From Pirellula staleyi DSM 6068 (lineage in GTDB: Bacteria > Planctomycetota > Planctomycetia > Pirellulales > Pirellulaceae), in contig CAMCMB010000005.1 in NCBI GenBank assembly GCA_945875845.1, positions 1 to 64,000 on the forward strand: a stretch of DNA of 64,000 nt. Reading direction: 5' to 3'. Below the pieces are notes generated by a model that was given only the letters and a program-made list of their open reading frames with translations, was not told where the DNA came from and did not search any database. Every line of letters starts with the position of its first letter. The first letter of the stretch is position 1. Positions 56,375 to 64,000 of the stretch are shown piece after piece. The position numbers and the translations under genes were made by a program.

Positions 56375-57757
56375 ATGAATCGCAAGTGTAAACTAAGATG
56401 GACCGCAATGACATTGCTCGCCGTCGTAGCCTGTCGGCAGTTGATTGCCGCAGAGGAATTAATTGCAGCGGCGGATTTGACTCGCCCTAACATCATTCTG
56501 ATCATGGCGGACGATTTTGGGTATGAATGCGTCACCGCGAACGGCGGGCAATCGTATCAGACACCCAATTTAGACCGCCTCGCTGCCAGTGGAGTACGTT
56601 TCGAACAGTGCCACGTGCAGCCTCTTTGTACGCCGACCCGCGTACAGCTCATGACAGGTAAGTACAACATTCGGAATTACCTCAACTTCGGCACGCTGCC
56701 ACGGACCGAGGTAACGTTTGGCAACCTAATGAAGCAAGCTGGCTACGCGACTGCGATTTGTGGTAAGTGGCAACTTGGGCGCGAGGTCGATTCGCCACAG
56801 CATTTCGGTTTCGATGAGTCCTGCCTTTGGCAGCATACGCGGCGGCCTCCTCGTTATGCAAATCCTGGCCTGGAGTACAATGGCGTCGAAAGGAATTTTA
56901 CGAATGGTGAGTATGGCCCAACGCTCATCAATGATTTTGCACTCGACTTCATCGAACGCAACAAGCAACGACCCTTCATGCTCTACTATCCGATGATCCT
57001 GACGCATAACCCATTTCAGCCAACGCCGGACAGCGCAGACTGGGATAAAACAGTCAACAACGAAGAGCAGAAAGTTGCACCGAAGCATTTTGCTGCCATG
57101 ACTGCTTACATGGACAAGATGATTGGTAAGGTGGTAGACAAGCTCGATGAATTGCAGATTCGCGATAATACGTTGCTGCTGTTCATCGGTGACAACGGTA
57201 CCAACGTCGGTATAACGAGTCGCTTTCAAGGTGCCGACTATCGCGGAGGTAAAGGGAGTACAACAAAACGCGGAACCCATGTGCCGTTCATCGCCAGTTG
57301 GCCCGCGAAGATGAATGCTGGCAGCGTTAACCGAGACCTTATTAGCAGTACGGATTTTCTTCCAACGCTTTGTGACGCAGTTGGTATCGCAAAGCCGGCG
57401 AATATTGATGGAGTTAGTTTTTTGTCTCGACTCAAGGGTGAGACAGGCCTATCTCGGGAATGGCTCTATTGTTGGTATTCACCACGACAAAAGCTCGACC
57501 TGACCGTTCGCGAGTGTGCGTTCGATAGTCAATACAAACTTTACCGCACGGGAGAATTATTTGATCTTGCTGCCGATCCATTCGAGAAACAGGCGCTAAA
57601 CCGCAACAAGCCACAGGGACAAGAAACCCTGGCTGCTCTAAAACTGCAGCGCGTGCTGGATCAATTTAACAGTGCACGACCTGTCGAACTCGATCGAGCC
57701 TTCGAGCAAATGAATAGCGACAAGCCTAAAAAGAAAAACGAAAAGAACGAAGAATGA
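56375..57757 (+). CDS. Secreted sulfatase
   Basis: A 460-residue type I sulfatase with signal peptide (about 1-26). Residues NIILIMADDFGYECV hold the metal ligands and the formylglycine motif is CTPTR at 85-89, then VQLMTGKYN. GKWQLGR and LLFIGDNGTNVG are present. A Lys/Asn-rich tail (KPKKKNEKNEE) ends the chain. GGAAGTG precedes the ATG. It heads a run of four sulfatase genes and one symporter gene; the next frame begins at the stop. Confidence 0.92.
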   Translation: MNRKCKLRWTAMTLLAVVACRQLIAAEELIAAADLTRPNIILIMADDFGYECVTANGGQSYQTPNLDRLAASGVRFEQCHVQPLCTPTRVQLMTGKYNIRNYLNFGTLPRTEVTFGNLMKQAGYATAICGKWQLGREVDSPQHFGFDESCLWQHTRRPPRYANPGLEYNGVERNFTNGEYGPTLINDFALDFIERNKQRPFMLYYPMILTHNPFQPTPDSADWDKTVNNEEQKVAPKHFAAMTAYMDKMIGKVVDKLDELQIRDNTLLLFIGDNGTNVGITSRFQGADYRGGKGSTTKRGTHVPFIASWPAKMNAGSVNRDLISSTDFLPTLCDAVGIAKPANIDGVSFLSRLKGETGLSREWLYCWYSPRQKLDLTVRECAFDSQYKLYRTGELFDLAADPFEKQALNRNKPQGQETLAALKLQRVLDQFNSARPVELDRAFEQMNSDKPKKKNEKNEE

Positions 57758-57791
57758 AAAGTCCGTCGGCTAGGGATCACTCGATTCATTC

Positions 57792-57848
57792 GTGGGATAG
57801 GCTTCCAGCCTGTCGAGCTGAAAATGACAGGCTAGAAGCCTATCCCAC
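57792..57848. repeat. 57-bp palindrome between sulfatase genes
   Basis: GTGGGATAGGCTTCCAGCCT and its inverted mate AGGCTAGAAGCCTATCCCAC flank a short centre. The same unit occurs as a single arm at 15419. It lies between two sulfatase genes and inside the spurious upstream frame extension of the second. Confidence 0.85.
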
Positions 57849-57867
57849 CTCCCAACGAGAAACACAC

Positions 57868-59355
57868 ATGAAAATGCTAATTTGGTCCCTTTTGCTTTGC
57901 GCAGTCGTCCTGCCTACTTATGTAGCCGCATCGGATCGCCCTAACATCATCCTTATCTTTGCGGACGACCTCGGCTGGAAGGACGTGGGCTACCAAGGTA
58001 GCGATTTTTTTGAGACACCCAACATCGATCGACTTGCATCGGAAGGAATGGTGTTCACCGCAGGCTATGCTGCTGCCGGAAACTGCGCGCCGAGTCGAGC
58101 CTGCTTGCTCTCGGGAAACTATACTCCCCGGCATCATGTCTATGCCGTCGGTAGTATGGATCGCGGAGACAAGGGAGCTCAGCGATTAGTCCCTATTCCG
58201 AACAAGAACGGTCTAGCGAAAGCGAATGTTACCGTTGCGGATGCGTTGAAAGCCTCTGGATACGTTACCGGTCATTTTGGCAAATGGCACCTTGCCGGCA
58301 AGGACGGTGCGCTGCCAACACAACAAGGGTTCGATGTGTCGTTCGATTCCTTTGGGTTGGGGGACGAGCAAGAAGGTTCCGAAGGTAACAAAGCTGGCCC
58401 ACCCTCAGATCCAAAAGGCGTTTTCACACTCACAACGAAGGCCTGCGAGTTCATCCAAGCCAATAAAGAAAAACCCTTTTTCTGTTACCTTGCACATCAC
58501 GCGATCCATTCGCCACTCCAAGGCCGCCCCGAATCGATTGCTAAATTCAAAGCCAAAACGCCCGGTTCCCAACATTCGAATCCACTCTATGCCGCTTGCG
58601 TGTATGATCTCGATGCAAGTGTTGGCCTTTTGCTCGAAAAGCTGAAGGATCTAGAGCTCGACAAGAACACGTTGCTAGTCTTCACCAGCGACAATGGCGG
58701 AACACAACAGTCTTCGCAAGAGCCCTTGCGAGGAAATAAAGGCTGCTACTACGAAGGTGGAGTTCGAGAGCCTTTCATCGTTCGCTGGCCAGGTGTCACC
58801 GAACCTAGCAGCAAGTGCAATGTACCGGTGATCAACATTGACTTATTTCCTACATTCCTAGCGGCAGCAGGTGCTGATGTGCCCTCCAACATAACTCTCG
58901 ATGGTGAAAGCCTTGTGCCGTTGCTGCGCGGAGAAAACACGCTCCAGCGCAACTCCATCTTCTGGCACTTTCCAGGTTATCTCGACTCACCCGTGATCCG
59001 AGGCCGCGAACTCGATGTTCGGACAGGGTTCCGCAGTCGCCCAGTGAGTGTGATTCACAAAGGTGATTGGAAACTTCACCTTTATCATGAAGAATGGCAA
59101 CTCGACGGCGGACGGGATAAACTTGAGATCAACAACGCCGTCGAGCTATACAACCTTTCCGACGACATCGGAGAGCGGAATAACCTGGTAGCCAAGAACG
59201 CTCCAAAGAGGGACGAACTGCTAGATGAACTATTGGCGTGGTTCCAATCCACCAATGCGTTGATACCAAACGAGCGAAACCCCAACTATGATGCGGTCGC
59301 GGGGACCAGTCAGGCCAAGAATCATTCCAAGAAAAACAAGAACAAAAAACCATGA
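57868..59355 (+). CDS. Secreted sulfatase
   Basis: About 495 residues from ATG 57868; the longer frame from 57754 passes through the palindrome and is rejected. A signal peptide (MKMLIWSLLLCAVVLPTYVA) precedes NIILIFADDLGWKDVG. The formylglycine motif is CAPSR at 73-77, then ACLLSGNY. GKWHLAG and VFTSDNGG follow. The C-terminus is Lys/Asn-rich. ATGA overlap with the next gene shows translational coupling. It resembles planctomycete sulfatases of the arylsulfatase-A type. Confidence 0.92.
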   Translation: MKMLIWSLLLCAVVLPTYVAASDRPNIILIFADDLGWKDVGYQGSDFFETPNIDRLASEGMVFTAGYAAAGNCAPSRACLLSGNYTPRHHVYAVGSMDRGDKGAQRLVPIPNKNGLAKANVTVADALKASGYVTGHFGKWHLAGKDGALPTQQGFDVSFDSFGLGDEQEGSEGNKAGPPSDPKGVFTLTTKACEFIQANKEKPFFCYLAHHAIHSPLQGRPESIAKFKAKTPGSQHSNPLYAACVYDLDASVGLLLEKLKDLELDKNTLLVFTSDNGGTQQSSQEPLRGNKGCYYEGGVREPFIVRWPGVTEPSSKCNVPVINIDLFPTFLAAAGADVPSNITLDGESLVPLLRGENTLQRNSIFWHFPGYLDSPVIRGRELDVRTGFRSRPVSVIHKGDWKLHLYHEEWQLDGGRDKLEINNAVELYNLSDDIGERNNLVAKNAPKRDELLDELLAWFQSTNALIPNERNPNYDAVAGTSQAKNHSKKNKNKKP

Positions 59356-61097
59356 TCATCCCACCTTCGCGTCCAATCATTCGTGTCCTAGCTCTCGCAT
59401 TTCTGGCCGCCATTGGAACACCGATTCTCGCTTCCAATTCGCCGCCGAACATTATCCTGATCATGGCCGATGACGTTGGCTATTCGGACATAGGTTGTTA
59501 TGGCGGCGAGATCCATACTCCCAATCTCGACGCCCTCGCGCAAGGTGGCCTGCGGTTTACGCAGTTTTACAATACAGCTCGCTGTTGTCCAACACGTGCC
59601 GCCCTGTTGACGGGACTCTATTCGCACCAGGCGGGGATCGGTCATATGGTCGACGACTGGAGCACGAAAGTCGGCGATGCCTATGCGGGTGATCTCAATA
59701 AGCGGTGTGTCACGATTGCCGAGGCAGTCAAATCCGCCGGTTACGCGACGTACATGACGGGCAAATGGCATGTGACCAAGCAAGCCAAGCCCAAGAGCGA
59801 ATCCGATAAACATAATTGGCCATTGCAACGCGGCTTTGATCGATTCTATGGAACGATCCACGGGGCAGGCAGCTTCTACGATCCCAACACACTGGTTCGC
59901 GACAATCACTTGATCTCGCCGTACGCGGATTCCGAGTACCAACCCAAAGAATTCTATTACACCGATGCCATCAACGATCACGCGGCCAATTTTCTCACCG
60001 AGCATCATCAGCAAAACAATGACAAACCATTCTTCCTGTACATGGCTCACACAGCTGCGCATTGGCCCATGCATGCAAAGGAATCGGACATCGCAAAAGT
60101 CAAGGGCCGATACGACGCTGGCTACGACACCATCCGAGCCGCGCGTCTTGAAAAGATGAAGCAGATCGGCTTGCTCGATCCTCGCTGGCAAATTTCGCCG
60201 CAAGCTGGCAATTGGAGCAACGTCAAAAACAAGGAATGGGAGTCTCGCTGCATGGAAGTCTATGCTGCAATGCTCAGCTGTATGGACCAAGGGATCGGGC
60301 GTCTTGTCGATACGCTCAAGAAGAATGGCCAATACGAGAACACATTGATCTTGTTCTTGCAAGACAACGGTGGATGCGCCGAAGTGGTAGGCCGAAACGG
60401 ACCGTTCGTTCCGCGTAGCGAATCGCCTTCGCTGCCGACGTTACCCAAGGATTATTTTCAACCGGATATGATTCCGAAACAGACTCGCGATGGCTATCCG
60501 ATGCGCCAAGGCGAAGGAGTCATGCCCGGTGCTGCGGACACGTATATCGCCTATGGAAAGTCATGGGCTAACGTCAGCAATACTCCCTTTCGTGAATTCA
60601 AACATTGGCAGCACGAAGGGGGAATCAGCACGCCCCTGATCGCTCATTGGCCAAAAGGAATTCCTGCCAGACGTCACGGCCAGCTGGAGCGCCAGCCGGG
60701 TCATCTCATCGATCTGATGGCGACTTGCATAGACGTTTCGGGTGCCAAGTATCCAACCGAGTACGATGGCAATCTCATTCAGCCGATGGAGGGTGTGAGC
60801 CTTTCCCCAGCGTTTGCTGGCTCTCCGATCCATCGCCCGAATCCTCTCTTTTGGGAACACGAGGGCAATCGCGCCGTTCGTATGGGAGAATGGAAATTGG
60901 TCTCGAAACATCCGGGCGACTGGGAGCTCTACAACATCGAGGCGGACCGCACCGAGATGAACAATCTTGCCATACAATATCCCCAACCCCTCAAGGAAAT
61001 GTCTGGTCGGTGGGACGAGTGGGCCAAACGTGTGGGTGTTATGCCATGGCCGCTCGATGGGGGAAATAAAAAGAACAACAAGAATGGCTCGCAGTAA
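59352..61097 (+). CDS. Secreted sulfatase, long-insert type
   Basis: A 581-residue sulfatase overlapping the previous stop (ATGA). A signal peptide (about 1-28) precedes NIILIMADDVGYSDIG. The motif CCPTR is at 78-82, followed by AALLTGLYSHQAGIGHM. GKWHVTK, HTAAHWPMHAKE and LFLQDNGGCAEV are present. Longer insertions around 165-300 and 330-390 distinguish it from its neighbours and suggest a larger glycan substrate. The tail ends in KKNNKNGSQ. Confidence 0.92.
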   Translation: MIIPPSRPIIRVLALAFLAAIGTPILASNSPPNIILIMADDVGYSDIGCYGGEIHTPNLDALAQGGLRFTQFYNTARCCPTRAALLTGLYSHQAGIGHMVDDWSTKVGDAYAGDLNKRCVTIAEAVKSAGYATYMTGKWHVTKQAKPKSESDKHNWPLQRGFDRFYGTIHGAGSFYDPNTLVRDNHLISPYADSEYQPKEFYYTDAINDHAANFLTEHHQQNNDKPFFLYMAHTAAHWPMHAKESDIAKVKGRYDAGYDTIRAARLEKMKQIGLLDPRWQISPQAGNWSNVKNKEWESRCMEVYAAMLSCMDQGIGRLVDTLKKNGQYENTLILFLQDNGGCAEVVGRNGPFVPRSESPSLPTLPKDYFQPDMIPKQTRDGYPMRQGEGVMPGAADTYIAYGKSWANVSNTPFREFKHWQHEGGISTPLIAHWPKGIPARRHGQLERQPGHLIDLMATCIDVSGAKYPTEYDGNLIQPMEGVSLSPAFAGSPIHRPNPLFWEHEGNRAVRMGEWKLVSKHPGDWELYNIEADRTEMNNLAIQYPQPLKEMSGRWDEWAKRVGVMPWPLDGGNKKNNKNGSQ

Positions 61098-61191
61098 TAT
61101 CGCTCTAGAGTAATGTGGCACCAGTGTGATAGGGTTTGCATAATAGCGGAGTAACAGAGTGCCGCGTAACGCGTGATAAACCGGACGCTAG

Positions 61192-61309
61192 TGGCTTATT
61201 GATTTAGAGAAGTCGTTATTGGGTAAGGGCGGTATGACGGACTTCCAAGTCCGTCAATGGGGAATTCGACGGACTTGGAAGTCCGTCGTACCATTAAATC
61301 AACAAGTCG
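61192..61309 (+). repeat. 118-bp double-hairpin repeat, copy D
   Basis: Copy of the family in the gap between the third sulfatase and the symporter. The left terminus is slightly diverged (TGGCTTATTGATTT) but the two hairpins are intact. The flanks share outer homology with copy A. Confidence 0.9.
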
Positions 61310-61378
61310 CTAGCGCGTTCCGGCTGATATGGTGTCGAGTAGGGTCGAGTAGGATCGTACAGGTTGCAAAGGTCGTTC

Positions 61379-62980
61379 ATGCTGAATATCTCGGTCGTCG
61401 ATAGCGTTATTGTTGTCGTCTACGTTTTGCTGACACTCCTGCTTGGGATTTGGATTGGACGTGGACCGACCAATCTCTCAGGTTTTTTGGTCGGCGGTCG
61501 CAGTCTTCCTTGGTATGCCGTATTGGGTTCCATCGTTGCAACGGAGACCAGCGCTGTGACCTTTCTCAGTATTCCAGGGGTGATCTTCGCGAAGGGAGGG
61601 AATTTTAGTTTCTTGCAACTGGCAATCGGATTTGTGCTCGGGCGATTGATTGTGATTGCTTGGCTCATGCCTGGCTATTTTCGCGGTGAAATTCTGACCG
61701 CTTACGAAATACTCCATCGCCGGTTCGGCGGTCTTACACAACGTACCGCGTCGTTGATCTTCATGCTCACTCGCACCATCGCGGATGGACTGCGTTTGTA
61801 TTTGACAGGATTGGTTTTGAACAAGGTAACCAATTTCGATACGAGCCTGTGCGTTCTGCTCATGGGTGTTGCAACGATTATCTACTCAAGTCTCGGCGGG
61901 ATCAAAAGTGTAGTCTGGAACGACTGCATCCAACTCATCGTCTATTTGATTGGAGCGGTGGTCGCGATTGGTGTGATTGCCAACGGTTTGCCCAACGGAA
62001 TTCAGAGCATCGTTGACTATGGAAACCAAGAGCGCAAATTCGACATGGTGCAGTGGGCTTTTAGCTTGAAAACAGAGAACATTTGGGCCGGCGTGATTGG
62101 AGGCTGTTTCCTTTGCCTGGCAACGCACGGCACCGATCAGATGATGGTCCAGCGTTATCTTTGTTCTCGGAACGAAGGGCAAGCGAGACTTGCTCTCGGT
62201 TTGAGTGGACCGTTTATCTTTTTGCAGTTTGCACTTTTTTTGTTCGTAGGAGTAGGGCTTGCCGCCTACTACGCAAATGGTCTAACGAAACCGGCAGAGG
62301 TAAACGATCAAGTTTTTGCTTTGTTCATTGTCCAAGATATGCCGATTGGGATCTGCGGTATCACTTTGGCGGCCGTCTTTAGCGTGGCTATGTCGACGTT
62401 GTCTAGTTCGTTGAGCGGTAGCGCCTCCGCCATCGTCAACGACTTCATCAAGCCCGCGAAAGAGCGTCGACTCCAGGAACTTGGGCAACCAACCCAAGGA
62501 GACGCGATCGATGCGAGCTTGACGCGGGCCAGTCAATCGTGGACGGCGATTTTTGGTGTGCTCCAGATCGGAGTTGCCATCGTAGTTGCTTGGTCCCCCG
62601 CGTTCCAAAGTGACTCTATCGTGAGGCAAGTGATTACGGTGGCCGGTTTCGCTTCGGGATTAGTTCTGGGAGTCTTTATGTTGGGGCAGTCCAAACGCGA
62701 CTTCGCGCAGGCTTCTCTCTTAATTGGAATGTTGTTCGGGTTTGGTATCACGGCCTTACTGGTGTTAGTGCCAACTCCCTGGGCATTGAGACAAATTGGA
62801 ATTTCGGTAGCCGAGAGTTATTCCTGGCAAATTCATGGTTGGTGGGCAGCGGTGGTCGCAAGTCTATCAACTTGTACGATAGCATGGGTGGTCGATATTG
62901 CTTTTCCACAGGCAAAGCCGCATCCTACGCACACTGGCTCAACCGAGAGAACACGAAATAGAAAGCACAAAAAACAATGA
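61379..62980 (+). CDS. Sodium/solute symporter (SSS family)
   Basis: About 533 residues from ATG 61379; a TTG start 15 bases upstream is less likely. It has about 13 hydrophobic spans, with SSS signatures VGGRSLPWYAVLGSIVATETSAVTFLSIPG (around 35-65, shown in brief as VGGRSLPWYAVLGS and ATETSAVTFLSIPG) and a later GLRLYLTGLVLN. The C-terminus is basic. It imports a small molecule, probably a sugar released by the sulfatases around it. It overlaps the next sulfatase by ATGA. Confidence 0.92.
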   Translation: MLNISVVDSVIVVVYVLLTLLLGIWIGRGPTNLSGFLVGGRSLPWYAVLGSIVATETSAVTFLSIPGVIFAKGGNFSFLQLAIGFVLGRLIVIAWLMPGYFRGEILTAYEILHRRFGGLTQRTASLIFMLTRTIADGLRLYLTGLVLNKVTNFDTSLCVLLMGVATIIYSSLGGIKSVVWNDCIQLIVYLIGAVVAIGVIANGLPNGIQSIVDYGNQERKFDMVQWAFSLKTENIWAGVIGGCFLCLATHGTDQMMVQRYLCSRNEGQARLALGLSGPFIFLQFALFLFVGVGLAAYYANGLTKPAEVNDQVFALFIVQDMPIGICGITLAAVFSVAMSTLSSSLSGSASAIVNDFIKPAKERRLQELGQPTQGDAIDASLTRASQSWTAIFGVLQIGVAIVVAWSPAFQSDSIVRQVITVAGFASGLVLGVFMLGQSKRDFAQASLLIGMLFGFGITALLVLVPTPWALRQIGISVAESYSWQIHGWWAAVVASLSTCTIAWVVDIAFPQAKPHPTHTGSTERTRNRKHKKQ

Positions 62981-64000
62981 TACGATTCGCTCATGGACTT
63001 TGTCTTGTCGCAATGGCTCTCATGCTCCTCGTGGCTCCGAGTTTGCTAGCCGGCGATAAGCGCCCGAATATACTGTTCATCCTCGTCGATGATCAGTCGC
63101 CATTCGACCTCAAGGTTTACAACCCACAATCCATCTTGGAGACACCCAACATCGATCGACTTGCCCGTGCCGGTATGGTATTGGATGGCGCGTACCATAT
63201 GGGTGCCTTTGTGGGGGCTGTTTGTACGCCTTCTAGACACATGATCATGTCTGGACGGACGGTTTGGCATTTGCCGATCGGGCCTGGAGCCAAAGATCAT
63301 TGCCCCCCCAACCTTGAGTTGAACACCATCCCGGCCGTTTTCAATCGGGCCGGCTACGCAACCATGCGAACTTGCAAGCTTGGAAATAGTTACGAAGCTG
63401 CCAACAAGCAATTCACCGTCCGTCGCGACGCAGTGATGCGTGGTGGAACCGATGAAACCGGCAGCGCTTGGCATGCACAGCAAGTGCTCGACTACCTCGG
63501 TGAACGAGAGACGGCCAAGGACACCAAGCCCTTCCTTATCTACTTTGGCTTCTCGCACCCGCACGATACTCGCGATGGTAAGCCGGAACTGCTTCAGAAG
63601 TATGGGGCCGTTAATCACACCGATCCTAAAAACCCGCCGCCGGCGAATTCAAAACAACCTCGACTTCCGTCCAACTATCTGCCGGAACATCCGTTTCCGC
63701 ACGGCAACCCAGGCCTTCGGGATGAGGTCGCGGTCAGCGGTGTATGGGAGCGTCGCGACGAACGTACGATTCGCAACGAGCTTGGACGCGAGTTCGCGTG
63801 TAGCGAGAACATCGATATTCAGATCGGACGCGTACTCGATCGATTGAAAGCCATGGGGGAATTGGAAAACACCTATATCTTTTACACGGCCGATCATGGC
63901 ATGGCGATTGGAAGACATGGTTTGCAAGGGAAGCAAAATCTTTACGAGCATTCTTGGCGCGTACCGTTCATCGTCCAAGGACCAGGCATCAAGCCGGGTT
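62977..64000 (+). CDS. Secreted sulfatase, partial (runs off the window)
   Basis: 341 codons are visible and the frame stays open to 64000. A signal peptide (about 1-26, ending SLLAGD) precedes NILFILVDDQSPFDL. The formylglycine motif is CTPSR at 83-87, then HMIMSGR. A Cys/Lys segment (TCKLGNSYEAA) replaces the usual GKWH, and FGFSHPHDTRDGK and TADHGMAIGRHGLQGKQ are present. The VDDQ-type start and SHPHDTR pattern resemble choline-sulfatase/heparan-type branches. Overlaps the symporter by ATGA. The C-terminus lies outside the window. Confidence 0.9.
   Translation, partial: MIRFAHGLCLVAMALMLLVAPSLLAGDKRPNILFILVDDQSPFDLKVYNPQSILETPNIDRLARAGMVLDGAYHMGAFVGAVCTPSRHMIMSGRTVWHLPIGPGAKDHCPPNLELNTIPAVFNRAGYATMRTCKLGNSYEAANKQFTVRRDAVMRGGTDETGSAWHAQQVLDYLGERETAKDTKPFLIYFGFSHPHDTRDGKPELLQKYGAVNHTDPKNPPPANSKQPRLPSNYLPEHPFPHGNPGLRDEVAVSGVWERRDERTIRNELGREFACSENIDIQIGRVLDRLKAMGELENTYIFYTADHGMAIGRHGLQGKQNLYEHSWRVPFIVQGPGIKPG

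Noticed and set aside
57754-57867. Upstream extension of the second sulfatase of the run
   Set aside because: The extension reads through the 57-bp palindrome; the ATG at 57868 starts a clean signal peptide.

Overview
The window looks like chromosomal DNA of a planctomycete, most likely a relative of Pirellula/Rhodopirellula. The evidence is a 23S-5S rRNA locus with no linked 16S gene, a large secreted metalloprotease with a planctomycete-type N-terminal motif and a dockerin-like C-terminus, five sulfatases, PHP and PIG-L proteins with export signals, and several families of palindromic intergenic repeats. No prophage, CRISPR array or intact insertion sequence was seen. Layout: 1-15.4 kb holds mostly minus-strand genes: a secreted unknown, a PHP-domain protein, a membrane-anchored Asp/Asn beta-hydroxylase-like protein (plus strand), a phytoene-desaturase-type carotenoid enzyme with an aldehyde dehydrogenase, a large secreted unknown, infA, an RlmM-like methyltransferase (plus strand), a PIG-L deacetylase, an orphan Wadjet JetD-like nuclease, a glycine-zipper protein and a membrane protein. 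15.6-19.6 kb is a minus-strand tRNA-Ile, tRNA-Ala, 23S, 5S transcription unit ending in a strong hairpin terminator. 19.9-28.7 kb has a ferredoxin, an ECF sigma factor, csrA, the metalloprotease, endonuclease IV, a lipoprotein, a compact four-gene cluster of small membrane proteins and a TetR regulator. The regulator is divergent from an RND efflux pair (28.9-33.4 kb) with a palindromic operator between them. 33.6-39.6 kb is a complete four-gene ligase-associated DNA repair cassette (MBL exonuclease, ATP-dependent ligase, Lhr-type helicase, metallophosphoesterase). 39.7-48 kb contains an alpha/beta hydrolase, an MDR oxidoreductase, an AI-2E-type transporter, a degenerate HPt-like protein, a CsbD-like gene and many repeats. 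48.1-50.4 kb encodes an ethanolamine ammonia-lyase whose two subunits are fused into one chain with a Tat-like signal. 50.5-64 kb is a sulfatase region: one sulfatase with a LamG-like tail, a phytase-like beta-propeller protein, a scarred segment (RAYT transposase remnant, REP elements, a toxin-antitoxin pair between two copies of a duplication, an Rhs remnant), then sulfatase-sulfatase-sulfatase-symporter-sulfatase with ATGA overlaps at several joints; the last gene runs off the window. The sulfatases and the sodium/solute symporter probably work together: desulfation of sulfated glycans outside the cytoplasm, then uptake of a product. The most notable items are the exported-looking EutB-EutC fusion, the orphan JetD, the 16S-less rRNA unit that keeps its spacer tRNAs, the palindromic repeat families (one with a paired base change in both hairpins), and several small genes that ordinary gene calling would miss.
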